Shown piece by piece: positions 48,541 through 56,440 of a stretch of 64,000 bases of DNA. Under the pieces are notes generated by a model. The model worked only from the letters and a program-made list of their open reading frames with translations. It did not search any database and was not told the origin of the DNA. Numbering within the stretch: position 1 is the first letter of the stretch; the number at the start of each line of letters is the position of its first letter. The stretch covers positions 1,240,001 to 1,304,000 of the forward strand of contig CP133959.1 in assembly GCA_036251705.1 (NCBI GenBank), in the 5' to 3' direction. Source of the DNA: Orbaceae bacterium lpD01 (lineage in GTDB: Bacteria; Pseudomonadota; Gammaproteobacteria; Enterobacterales; Orbaceae). The position numbers and the translations under genes were made by a program.

Positions 48541-48744
48541 TTAGTCCCATAAATTGATTTGATGCTTTTGTGGTTCCGTTACAGTTTCAGGGACGATGAT
48601 CCTTGTCCCCATGGGCAATTGTGCTGATAATTCACAGAGACCAGGATTTAAATGATAAATTTGCTCAACAATCCCTTTCGTTTTGCCATAGAGGCGGTAG
48701 GCAATGGCATCAACTGTTTCGTTTTGTAGTGCAAAGACAATCAT
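48541..48744 (-). CDS. X: Tail protein gpX (LysM-like)
   Basis: The 67-residue protein has the P2 gpX pattern NETVDAIAYRLYGKTKGIVEQIYHLNPGL and TRIIVPE, a LysM-like fold. It directly abuts L. Confidence 0.93.
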   Translation of the reverse strand: MIVFALQNETVDAIAYRLYGKTKGIVEQIYHLNPGLCELSAQLPMGTRIIVPETVTEPQKHQINLWD

Positions 48745-49215
48745 TTAGAGAAGTTCCATCGTTGAATGGGATTTCCCTAAAATATCCCGTATCGAATATC
48801 TGGCATCACGATACAGATCGCCGGCACTTTGTAATTCTGGTTCAATTTGCTTGGTTGCTTTCGCTGTTGCATCAAAGTTAAGGTAGCGATCGTTTAGTAA
48901 AGCGTTAGCCTGGCAATAAACTGCATTTTTGTAATAATGAACAAATTTATATTCATCATTAATCATTTCATCTGATACTTGCTCGATTGAGGTGTAACCT
49001 TTATCCTGCTGCTCAAATCGCCATGTCACTAACTCATCATTAACAGCAATAATAGCCGCAATAATGGCTTTTTTTAGTCTGACGGTAGTCACCGTACCAT
49101 CTAACCGCTGCGCTTCTCTCACATCTTTAACGCTGATATGGGGGAAAAATGAGATATTCGTTATCTCGAGATCTTCATCTTCTTTGGGTTGAGAAATAGC
49201 AATAAAATCACTCAT
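48745..49215 (-). CDS. L: Head completion protein gpL
   Basis: The 156-residue protein has the gpL pattern: FFPHISVKDVREAQRLDGTVTTVRLKKAIIAAIIAVNDEL and YKNAVYCQANALLNDRYLNFDATAK. It completes filled heads before tail joining. A GC-rich hairpin separates it from M. Confidence 0.94.
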   Translation of the reverse strand: MSDFIAISQPKEDEDLEITNISFFPHISVKDVREAQRLDGTVTTVRLKKAIIAAIIAVNDELVTWRFEQQDKGYTSIEQVSDEMINDEYKFVHYYKNAVYCQANALLNDRYLNFDATAKATKQIEPELQSAGDLYRDARYSIRDILGKSHSTMELL

Positions 49216-49230
49216 ATCAATCCTTATTAG

Positions 49231-49288
49231 TCAGCGGTGAACGGGGGCCTTTATATACTAAAAGTATTTATCGCCCCCGTGCCGCTGA
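49231..49288. repeat. GC-rich imperfect hairpin between M and L
   Basis: TCAGCGG (49231-49237) and ACGGGGGC (49241-49248) face GCCCCCGT (49273-49280) and CCGCTGA (49282-49288), with ATACT/AGTAT inside the loop. It lies in the 92-base gap of an operon that otherwise has almost no gaps. It lacks a T tract on the minus strand, so termination is not obvious. Confidence 0.65.
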
Positions 49289-49307
49289 GGTGTGAGGGTT
49301 CACTCGG

Positions 49308-49955
49308 TTAAGATTTATCTATCTCTAGCGTTTTTTCTAAGGTTTTAATTAAGCCTTTTACACCGCTATTTTCATCCAGTTCAAGAGCGCGCTTTAGATA
49401 GCTCAAAGCTTGTTCTGGTTGATTATCCTTTAAGACTAACCCAATTGCTTTACTGAGTTTGGCGCGGACTTCATCGAACATATCTTTATCATTAACTAGT
49501 TCAGCAAACTTGAATAAAATATCGACATTAACCTCTTGTTTATTACTGAGTTGAGTCAACGTGGTATTGGCTAACTCTTCGGCAATTAATGCGGCAGTTT
49601 GTCGTTTATATTCGTCAGGTGTGATCCAATTGTGTTTAATCGCATGCTCTGCCAGTGGATAGGCTAGCTCAAACTGTTTTGTATCAATCATCCACACCAT
49701 AAGCCGCATAAATACGTCATCTTGTTGCGCGTTATCCGCTTTTAGCACACCGTCGATCCAGTCGAGATATTCTGGAATTAATATCTTTTTAAGCTCAATT
49801 TTAGCTTCTTTAGATTGGAATTTTTTAAGACGAATACGATCGCTATTTAATTTTGCAAGCATCATTTCGTAAGCGTTAGTTGCTTTAACATTTTGGGTAT
49901 TACGCTGTAATCCAGCGTAATGTTTTTTTAGAAATTGTTGTGCTGGTGATACCAT
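49308..49955 (-). CDS. M: Terminase small subunit / endonuclease gpM
   Basis: From ATG 49955 (GAGGG upstream) 215 residues. P2 gpM pattern: VSPAQQFLKKHYAGLQ, YEMMLAKLNSDRIRLKKFQSKEAKIELKKILIPEYLDWIDGVL and DDVFMRLMVWMIDTKQFELAYPLAEHAI. It partners gpP to cut at cos. A longer reading from 49988 overlaps the end of N and is rejected. Confidence 0.94.
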   Translation of the reverse strand: MVSPAQQFLKKHYAGLQRNTQNVKATNAYEMMLAKLNSDRIRLKKFQSKEAKIELKKILIPEYLDWIDGVLKADNAQQDDVFMRLMVWMIDTKQFELAYPLAEHAIKHNWITPDEYKRQTAALIAEELANTTLTQLSNKQEVNVDILFKFAELVNDKDMFDEVRAKLSKAIGLVLKDNQPEQALSYLKRALELDENSGVKGLIKTLEKTLEIDKS

Positions 49956-49965
49956 AATGCCCTCA

Positions 49966-50973
49966 TTAAGCGTGAATAATATTTTCAATCAGGCAGCCTG
50001 CATCGTAGCGCTCAATCACAAATGCTTCATTAGCTGATTGATAATCTTCGATGCGGTCACGTTTTGGGTTGTCAACAATATGGCGGCGCGCTGTGCCATT
50101 TTGAATATAAATCGCTAAGTTACTAAATGAAGTAATTAGCATTGCCCCTTTAGGAAAGTAAGGGACTCGATAAGCCGGCAGTTCACCAATTGATTTTTTA
50201 GCAAGTAATAACTGACCGGCGACTTTGTCGGTATTTTTATCAGCATCATTAATAATCGGAAAGTACTTATCAAATAGCAAACCACGACCACATAACACAA
50301 CCAAATCTGTGCTATCGGCATAAACTGGATCAATGAGTGTTTCGACTGCATCGTAGACCAGAGCATCAATGTTTTTATAATCGCCGTCCGTACCAAGAAT
50401 AATTTTGCCTGGTGTTTTAGTCCCTTCAAACATAACTCGCTCTGGTGCGTCCTCTCGATATTTTTGCAACCAGCCTTTGTTAACATCTTGTAGTAATGGG
50501 TTAGTGATACGATTTGAAGTGGACGCACGACTGGTACCATTAAAGCCAATCATAATACGATCAAGCGCTTTTTGGCGGGTGAGGGCATCACGTAGAATAG
50601 TCTGGAAATCCTTTTTATGGCGCCATGCATCTAATTTGGCGTAGCGAATAGAGGTGTCATAATTGGTCTGTTCACAGCGATAACGATATTTATTTAAATC
50701 AGAGATATCGACCGCATCGCGATCTTTTTCTGTTGTATCCGTTGTGCCGGCCGTGGTACCTGAAACACCAACGCCAACCTTTTCGCCTTCTTGAGCATCA
50801 ACATATTCAAAATTGATTTTATTTAATAAATCAGATGATTGCTGTGTGCGTTTTTCTAACGTTTGCTGCACTTCTGGTGCAACAGCGAAACTTTCGCTGG
50901 CATTGTCGATGCCGTTTAATTGGGCAATTCGCTGTTTGAATCCGTTAAATAACTTTCTGGTTTCATTTTTCAT
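49966..50973 (-). CDS. N: Major capsid protein gpN
   Basis: From ATG 50973 (AGGAAG seven bases upstream) 335 residues. P2 gpN pattern: FKQRIAQLNGID, GEKVGVGVSGTTAGTTDT, LDRIMIGFNGTSRASTSNRITNPLLQDVNKGWLQKYREDAPERV and VVLCGRGLLFDKYFPIIND. The capsid is a HK97-like fold cleaved by gpO. A longer start at 51042 would overlap O and lacks a ribosome site. Confidence 0.96.
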   Translation of the reverse strand: MKNETRKLFNGFKQRIAQLNGIDNASESFAVAPEVQQTLEKRTQQSSDLLNKINFEYVDAQEGEKVGVGVSGTTAGTTDTTEKDRDAVDISDLNKYRYRCEQTNYDTSIRYAKLDAWRHKKDFQTILRDALTRQKALDRIMIGFNGTSRASTSNRITNPLLQDVNKGWLQKYREDAPERVMFEGTKTPGKIILGTDGDYKNIDALVYDAVETLIDPVYADSTDLVVLCGRGLLFDKYFPIINDADKNTDKVAGQLLLAKKSIGELPAYRVPYFPKGAMLITSFSNLAIYIQNGTARRHIVDNPKRDRIEDYQSANEAFVIERYDAGCLIENIIHA

Positions 50974-51035
50974 TATTTCGCTTCCTATAAAAATGGGTAA
51001 ACAATAATTTGATTGTTCTAGATTGTTGTTGTCTG

Positions 51036-51869
51036 TTAACAATCTGTTTCGGTGTTTGCCTCTAAATTACCGCCAGATGAAACCGGGCGATCTGGCGTAT
51101 CAGGAATACTGCCCAATAACGCTCTGTATTCGTCGTTTTGCGCTTTAATCTGTACCAGTTCATCAGTTAACTCAGTGACTTTTGAATTTAATTCGCTAAA
51201 TTGTGAAATAGTTTGATTAAAAAATTGTTCAACGATATCGCCAAGTTGGGCAAATTTAGTCGCGTCTTTATCTGATTTATTTTGGAATAGATTAGTTAAA
51301 CGATTGACCATTGAACTGAATAAAGCATCATTACTCTTTTCGTCAGTTTCGAACTCGATTACTGTTTCTTCTGCGGCCGTAAATAAATTATTGGGTGATA
51401 GCTTACGGCTAGAAAGTGGGTTAAACGTTGCTTTGGCGCTAAACTCTAAAAACTCAGTGCCTAAACTTGCTGGATCATCTGTCACGGCCAGACCAACTAG
51501 ATAAGCCTCGCCGGTATCGGCAAATTCTGGATTGACTTCGATGGACGTGTAAACTTTTTGTTTTGATTTATTAAGCTTGATTAAATCCTCGGTAGGTTCA
51601 ATGAGCGCTAGTAACGCCAGTTTACCTGCAAGTTTACCCTCGGTTATCTCAATGGATTTAAGTGCAAGTACATCACCATAGCGCTTGAATGTCCCTTCTG
51701 GGCCATAACCTTTGATATGTTCAATATTGATTCTAGCGCCGTAGACTTCCGGGCTGTAATTTTCGGCCATTTGTAAAATCCAATCTCGCTGGATTTTACG
51801 GCCATCAGTTGTCGCGCCTTCAACCGCGACACGAAACCATTTTGCTTTATATGACGTTGCTTTGCTCAT
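51036..51869 (-). CDS. O: Scaffold and capsid maturation protease gpO
   Basis: From ATG 51869, 277 residues. gpO is a serine protease with an attached scaffold. Candidate catalytic residues lie in VEGATTDGRKI (Asp), RINIEHIKGYGPEGTFKRYGD (His) and KVYTSIEVNPEFADTG (Ser), the three P2 positions; the scaffold end is a coiled coil (about 200-260). The start could also be ATG 51887. It opens the O-to-S operon opposite P. Confidence 0.93.
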   Translation of the reverse strand: MSKATSYKAKWFRVAVEGATTDGRKIQRDWILQMAENYSPEVYGARINIEHIKGYGPEGTFKRYGDVLALKSIEITEGKLAGKLALLALIEPTEDLIKLNKSKQKVYTSIEVNPEFADTGEAYLVGLAVTDDPASLGTEFLEFSAKATFNPLSSRKLSPNNLFTAAEETVIEFETDEKSNDALFSSMVNRLTNLFQNKSDKDATKFAQLGDIVEQFFNQTISQFSELNSKVTELTDELVQIKAQNDEYRALLGSIPDTPDRPVSSGGNLEANTETDC

Positions 51870-51947
51870 GAATATTATCCCATACATTAATCAACGGAGT
51901 TTAATAGCTATACTCCTTTGCAATCGCGGCTTGTGCAAATAAGGCCA

Positions 51948-51970
51948 TTTGTAGTTCATCTGTTTACAAA
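51948..51970. promoter_or_regulatory. Candidate Ogr site between O and P
   Basis: TTTGTA (51948-51953), 11 bases, TACAAA (51965-51970), a perfect 6-bp dyad. It lies near the middle of the divergent O/P region; AT-rich -10-like hexamers (TAAATT at 52003-52008 towards P, TATAGC on the minus strand at 51912-51907 towards O) stand about 47 bases from its centre on each side, so one dyad could serve both promoters. Confidence 0.55.
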
Positions 51971-52027
51971 ATCCACTTAAATAAAAAAAGACCAATGATC
52001 GGTAAATTGATGGCGTGAGGAGAGATC

Positions 52028-53812
52028 ATGCAAAACATTAATTTATTAGATTATTTAGTCAGTGACGACACCGACCCACGGCGCACAGCGCGATCATTGT
52101 ATTGGGCTGGCTATCGTATAAAACGAATAGCCGAATTACTTAATGAAAATATCAATACCATTCATAGCTGGAAACGTCGCGATAAATGGGAACAATCAAC
52201 GGTACTTGAGCGAGTTAATGGCGTGCTTGAGGCGCAACTTATTCATTTAGTGATTAAGCCGAACAAAGAGGGGAAGGATTTTAAAGAGATCGATTTATTA
52301 AGCCGGCAACTGGAGCGCACCGCGAGGATTGAACGTTATCAAAATGGTGGTAATGAAACAGATCTTAATCCAAATATAGCAAATCGTAATAATAGTCCGA
52401 AGCAAAAACCCAAAACTAATCTGTTATCAGATGAACAGATCGAAAAAATCAATACACTATTTAATGACAGCTTATACGAACATCAGCGAATATGGTACCG
52501 GGCCGGTACTGAGCATCGCATCCGTAACATTAATAAATCGCGGCAGATCGGGGCAACTATGTTTTTTGCTCGTGAGGGGGCCATTGATGCGATTAATACC
52601 GGACGAGATCAAATATATTTATCCGCATCGAAATCTCAAGCCTTCCAATCTCGCCAATATATCGTCGATTTCTTCCATGATGTTGATATTGATTTAAAAG
52701 GTGAGGTGATCCATTTTCCTCACAATGATGCACGTATTCGTTTTCTGGGGACTAATTCAAAAACAGCTCAGAGTTATCATGGTAATGTTTATCTTGATGA
52801 ATATTTTTGGATTAATCGATTTTTAGAGTTGCGTAAAGTGGCTTCAGCGATGGCCAGCCAAAAACGTTGGAGACAAACCTACTTATCAACACCATCAAGT
52901 ATAACTCACGAAGCCTATAAATTTTGGACAGGTCAACTGTTTAACAAAGGTCGAAGCAAAGAAGATCGTATCAGTATCGATATTTCGCACAACGCCCTTA
53001 AAAATGGTTGCGTCTGTGCAGATGGTCAATGGCGTCAAATTGTGACGATTGAAGATGCCGAGCGGCTAGGATTTGATTTATTCGATATTAATCAGTTAAA
53101 ACTTGAATATAGTCCTGATGATTTCGCTAACTTATTTTTATGTCAATTTATTGATGATTCAGCTTCTGTGTTTCCACTATCTAGTTTACAACCTTGCATG
53201 GTTGATTCTTGGGAGGTATGGGACGATTACAAGCCATTTGCATTAAGACCCCTTGGTGATCGTCCGGTCTGGATTGGCTACGATCCATCAAATACCGGGG
53301 ATAATGCTGGGTGTGTTATTGTTGCGCCGCCTCTTGTTGAAGGGGGCAAATTTAGAGTAATTGAGAAGCACCAATGGACCGGAATGGACTTTGCTGCTCA
53401 AGCAGATGCCATCAAAAAAATGACTGAACGCTATAACGTGACCTATATCGGTATTGATGCAACCGGCTTAGGCGTTGGCGTGTATCAGATAGTTAAACAA
53501 TTTTATCCCGCCGTGCAGGGGTTTACTTATTCGCCAGAAGTTAAGCAGCGTTTAGTTTTAAAGATGCAAGATATTATCCGTAAACGGCGCCTTGAATTTG
53601 ATGCGGGATGGTCGGATTTAGCACAGTCATTTATGGCTATTCGTAAAACATTGACGGCCAGCCAGCGACAAATCACTTATGTGGCCGATCGTAATGAAGA
53701 GATATCTCATGCGGATATTGCATGGGCAACAATGCACGCAGTTTATAACGAGCCGCTGGAAAGTTTAGGCGGTGCAAACAGTAACAGTGGTTATATTGGA
53801 GTATTTGAATAA
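52028..53812 (+). CDS. P: Terminase ATPase large subunit gpP
   Basis: The 594-residue packaging motor has an N-terminal HTH-like part (WAGYRIKRIAELLNENINTIHSWKRRDKW), a Walker A-like NKSRQIGATMFFA (about 169-181), Walker B VYLDEY (254-259), and the C-terminal nuclease part (IGYDPSNTGDNAG, GIDATGLGVGVY, HADIAWATMHAV). GAGGAGAG precedes the ATG. Its stop overlaps the Q start by one base. Confidence 0.96.
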   Translation: MQNINLLDYLVSDDTDPRRTARSLYWAGYRIKRIAELLNENINTIHSWKRRDKWEQSTVLERVNGVLEAQLIHLVIKPNKEGKDFKEIDLLSRQLERTARIERYQNGGNETDLNPNIANRNNSPKQKPKTNLLSDEQIEKINTLFNDSLYEHQRIWYRAGTEHRIRNINKSRQIGATMFFAREGAIDAINTGRDQIYLSASKSQAFQSRQYIVDFFHDVDIDLKGEVIHFPHNDARIRFLGTNSKTAQSYHGNVYLDEYFWINRFLELRKVASAMASQKRWRQTYLSTPSSITHEAYKFWTGQLFNKGRSKEDRISIDISHNALKNGCVCADGQWRQIVTIEDAERLGFDLFDINQLKLEYSPDDFANLFLCQFIDDSASVFPLSSLQPCMVDSWEVWDDYKPFALRPLGDRPVWIGYDPSNTGDNAGCVIVAPPLVEGGKFRVIEKHQWTGMDFAAQADAIKKMTERYNVTYIGIDATGLGVGVYQIVKQFYPAVQGFTYSPEVKQRLVLKMQDIIRKRRLEFDAGWSDLAQSFMAIRKTLTASQRQITYVADRNEEISHADIAWATMHAVYNEPLESLGGANSNSGYIGVFE

Positions 53813-54807
53813 TGAATGAAATCAACCAAACTGCAGAGCAGAATGATAAGATAGTAAGCTTTACTTTTGGCGATAGTGAGCCTTTAGGTGACGCCAAGGA
53901 TTTATTGACGTATTTACAATGTACTGAGCTTGACAAATGGTACGAGCCACCTATCAATTTTAATACGTTAGCGAATACGTTTTCTTCATCGTCATATCAC
54001 AGCAGTCCAATTTATGTTAAGCGTAATATACTGACGAGTACTTTTATACCTCATAAATATTTATCGCGATCAGCATTCGAACGTATTGCGAATGACTTTT
54101 TAATATTAGGAAATGGCTATTTAGAAAAACGTAATAATTTACTTAAACAACCAGACGGATTAAAACCAGCTTTGGCGAAATATACCCGGCGCGGAGTTGA
54201 TACTGACCAATATTTTTATCTGGATCAATACCTGGATGATCATGAATTTAAAAAGGGTAGTATTTGGCATTTATTGATGCCGGAAATAAATCAGGAGATT
54301 TATGGTGTTCCTGAGTATTTATCTGCACTTAATTCTGTTTGGCTTGATAATTCAGCTACTGTATTCAGGCAGCGCTATTATAAGAATGGCTCTCACGCTG
54401 GTTTTATTCTGTATCTATCTAATCCATCACATAACGAAAAGGATATCGAGGAATTAAAAAAAGCCTTACAAAATAGTAAAGGACCGGGTAATTTTCGCAA
54501 CTTACTGATGTATGCGCCAAATGGTAAACCTGATGGACTAAAATTAATTCCAGTTGGTGAGGTTGCCGCCAAAGATAACTTTGCGGATATTAAATCTGTT
54601 AGCCAGGATGATATTTTAACAGCTCACCGGGTGCCGCCGTCACTGATGGGGATCACGCCTAAAAATACCGGTGGTTTTGGCGACCCGGAAAAAGCATCGA
54701 TAGTATTTGCGCGTAATGAAATTAAACCACTTCAAGATAGATTTTTACAGCTTAATGATTGGATGGGAGAGGAGATAGTCAGATTTACACCGTATAAATT
54801 AGAGTAG
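53812..54807 (+). CDS. Q: Portal protein gpQ
   Basis: The 331-residue portal vertex protein follows P2 gpQ: KWYEPPINFNTLANTFSSSSYHSSPIYVKRNIL, YGVPEYLSALNSVWLDNSATVFRQRYYKNGSHAGFILYLS and VPPSLMGITPKNTGGFGDPEKASIVFARNEI. It ends the rightward P-Q operon, followed by a terminator and then the cos region. Confidence 0.96.
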   Translation: MNEINQTAEQNDKIVSFTFGDSEPLGDAKDLLTYLQCTELDKWYEPPINFNTLANTFSSSSYHSSPIYVKRNILTSTFIPHKYLSRSAFERIANDFLILGNGYLEKRNNLLKQPDGLKPALAKYTRRGVDTDQYFYLDQYLDDHEFKKGSIWHLLMPEINQEIYGVPEYLSALNSVWLDNSATVFRQRYYKNGSHAGFILYLSNPSHNEKDIEELKKALQNSKGPGNFRNLLMYAPNGKPDGLKLIPVGEVAAKDNFADIKSVSQDDILTAHRVPPSLMGITPKNTGGFGDPEKASIVFARNEIKPLQDRFLQLNDWMGEEIVRFTPYKLE

Positions 54808-54825
54808 TAAACATTGGTTATGACA

Positions 54826-54848
54826 ACGCCCGCTTTAGCGGGTTTTTT
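54826..54848 (+). terminator. Rho-independent terminator after Q
   Basis: CCCGC-TTTA-GCGGG followed by TTTTTT, 18 bases past the Q stop. Confidence 0.88.
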
Positions 54849-54933
54849 GTTTGAAAAATATGGCTTAAACTTTTGCTGACTGATTATAAACAATAATTTT
54901 TATTATGATTGATTTTGATGATATAACCTTAAA

Positions 54934-54966
54934 TCGCGCGGTTGTAACCCCACCCCACCTGCGCGC
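54934..54966. other. Probable cos region
   Basis: A GC-rich island in AT-rich sequence: CGCGCGG, then TTGTAACCCCACCCCACCT, then GCGCGC. In P2-like genomes cos lies between Q and the end of the A region, exactly here, and contains a G/C-rich cohesive end (a GGGG-bearing strand) near dyad flanks. Exact cut positions cannot be read from sequence alone. Confidence 0.5.
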
Positions 54967-54981
54967 TAAAAGTGTGTGAAT

Positions 54982-54999
54982 CTGTGCAGAATTGCACAG
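54982..54999. repeat. 7-bp inverted repeat near cos
   Basis: CTGTGCA-GAAT-TGCACAG, a perfect stem. Related CTGTGCAG and GCACTG copies recur at 55065-55085. It may be part of the packaging region or of the end of the leftward transcript. Confidence 0.45.
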
Positions 55000-55009
55000 T
55001 TTACAAAAG

Positions 55010-55029
55010 AAGCCCTGATAAAAGGGCTT
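55010..55029. terminator. Hairpin past the secreted-protein gene
   Basis: AAGCCCT-GATAAA-AGGGCTT, perfect 7-bp stem, 64 bases downstream of the leftward gene ending at 55093; minus strand continues TCTTTTGTAAA, a modest T run. Confidence 0.55.
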
Positions 55030-55092
55030 GCGCTATTTTAGATCCTTTTTAGATCTTTCATTTTCGTGCACTGTATCTGTGCAGTAAAAAAA

Positions 55093-55638
55093 TTATTCAA
55101 TCGATTCTAAAAATAACATAGTAGGATTTGCATCCTTAGTCTTAATTTTTAGTTTTTTTGCTACATACGATGTTAATTTCTGTTCATCAGGCAGACCGTA
55201 TTTATCGAGGAATTTATTTAGATTAGCATAATATTCATAAGCAATTTTAAGTTCTAAGTCTGTTAATTGTTGATCTGTCGCATTAACTTCCCATTGCTTA
55301 TTATTGCACTGAGTACCGGAGTTGCCGCAGCCATCACTCCAATAATTAGCAATTGCATAGTTATAACCTGTTCCTGCTGCTTGTTTAAATGGTACTAAAA
55401 AAACTGATACCACTTTAGCATTAGTTTTTAATGAATAATCCGTGGCTGCAATTTTGGCTGTATCAACTCTTTGCTCTAATGTTTGTGCATCAGGCGAAAC
55501 AATAAAAATTTGTGCTCTTAGTCTATTGGCAAATGAGGTATTTTTTTGATGTACAATTTCGTAAGGTTTAATTTGATTTGCAGCACTACTGGTAATAAAA
55601 AGAAAAAGCGCTAAAAAGCCTAAAATGAATTTTTTCAT
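55093..55638 (-). CDS. Secreted accessory protein, DUF4875-like
   Basis: From ATG 55638 (GGGGA upstream) 181 residues. The N-terminus is a clear signal peptide: KK, a hydrophobic core FILGFLALFLFITSS, and cleavage near SSAAN. The mature part has YEIVHQKNTSFANRLRAQIFIVSPDAQTLEQRVDTAKIAATDY and a loop with a cysteine pair (GCGNSGTQCNN). I think it is DUF4875, but am not certain. Its place between Q/cos and gene A is a usual site for lysogenic-conversion genes. The function is unknown; it should act in the periplasm. Confidence 0.7.
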   Translation of the reverse strand: MKKFILGFLALFLFITSSAANQIKPYEIVHQKNTSFANRLRAQIFIVSPDAQTLEQRVDTAKIAATDYSLKTNAKVVSVFLVPFKQAAGTGYNYAIANYWSDGCGNSGTQCNNKQWEVNATDQQLTDLELKIAYEYYANLNKFLDKYGLPDEQKLTSYVAKKLKIKTKDANPTMLFLESIE

Positions 55639-55698
55639 ACAAATCCCCAAAAATTTAAATGGTGAAATAATTTAAGATTGAACAAATTACGAATAAAA

Positions 55699-55869
55699 TT
55701 ATTTTTTTTGTGCCTTATCTACTAAAAATTCTTTTATCGGTTCTAATAAATCACGAACCCAAAACAATGTAATATCTTTATCTTGTTCGGTTAGATGTTC
55801 AGACTCTGTCACAACGCGTACGAGCAATTCCGCTCGCTCAACTATTTTGGCTTTTTCTAATTCATCCAT
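55699..55869 (-). CDS. Small acidic hypothetical protein
   Basis: From ATG 55869, 56 residues: MDELEKAKIVERAELLVRVV...LFWVRDLLEPIKEFLVDKAQKK, a mixed-charge helical protein without membrane segment. GAAAGG is about 11 bases upstream; a TTG start at 55887 is possible but weaker. It lies upstream of the secreted-protein gene in the same direction and may share its transcript. No family recognised. Confidence 0.55.
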   Translation of the reverse strand: MDELEKAKIVERAELLVRVVTESEHLTEQDKDITLFWVRDLLEPIKEFLVDKAQKK

Positions 55870-56259
55870 AGATTCATAACCTTTCAAAATAACTGTTTTT
55901 ATATACAGTATATAAAATTATAATTCTGGTCAACTTATAAAATAGCTATAAATTATTATATGGTTTAAAAATATTCATGAATAATTTATTCGAATGAATA
56001 TGATTATTAACTCTACTCCTTATAGTTTTTAATATTTTGAATTAAACCAGAAAGCCATAATATGACGATATAGATTTATATTTTTAAATAACATCATCAA
56101 ATTATTTCTTTATGGCTAGTATCAAATATAAATTAAATTTGATGATGCCACAATTTAATAACCTCAATTTGTGGAAAAACTAGCAAATTAATTAAAAATC
56201 ATTGATTGAATATAGGCTAAATCGCTTATTAATGACATAATTTAAATTTATCTTAAATA
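55870..56259. other. 390-base AT-rich gap with inverted repeats
   Basis: No gene is seen. It should contain the promoter of the two leftward accessory genes. It holds a 12-bp inverted repeat (56092-56147) and next to it CCACAA/TTGTGG (56148-56174). Base composition is clearly more AT-rich than in the flanking phage genes. Confidence 0.55.
56092..56147. repeat. 12-bp perfect inverted repeat pair
   Basis: CATCATCAAATT (56092-56103) and AATTTGATGATG (56136-56147), 32 bases apart. No T tract follows. Confidence 0.6.
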
Positions 56260-56427
56260 TTAAGTTTTGGTACTTACTTTGATTGCTTTAAGATGTTCCA
56301 AGGCTATTTGTAGTTTAGCTAATGAACAACCACACCGATATTGCAGTTGATTTAATTCATTAATAACCATTAATAATGACTGTTCTTTAGGGGGTGGTGG
56401 AACTGGTCTAAATCTTGGCGTTACCAT
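56260..56427 (-). CDS. Small hypothetical protein after gene A
   Basis: From ATG 56427 (GGA eight bases upstream) 55 residues: VTPRFRPVPPPPKEQSLLMVINELNQLQYRCGCSLAKLQIALEHLKAIK. A proline-rich N-terminus is followed by a helical part with a CGC motif. It overlaps... no part of A from this start beyond the last 15 bases of A's stop side (56441 is A's end, so the genes are 13 bases apart). Last gene of the leftward early operon; no function known. Confidence 0.6.
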   Translation of the reverse strand: MVTPRFRPVPPPPKEQSLLMVINELNQLQYRCGCSLAKLQIALEHLKAIKVSTKT

Positions 56428-56440
56428 TTTATGATCCTTT

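Noticed and set aside
50136-50549. 137-residue same-strand frame inside gpN
   Set aside because: A shifted shadow frame of the capsid gene, with no ribosome site or motif.
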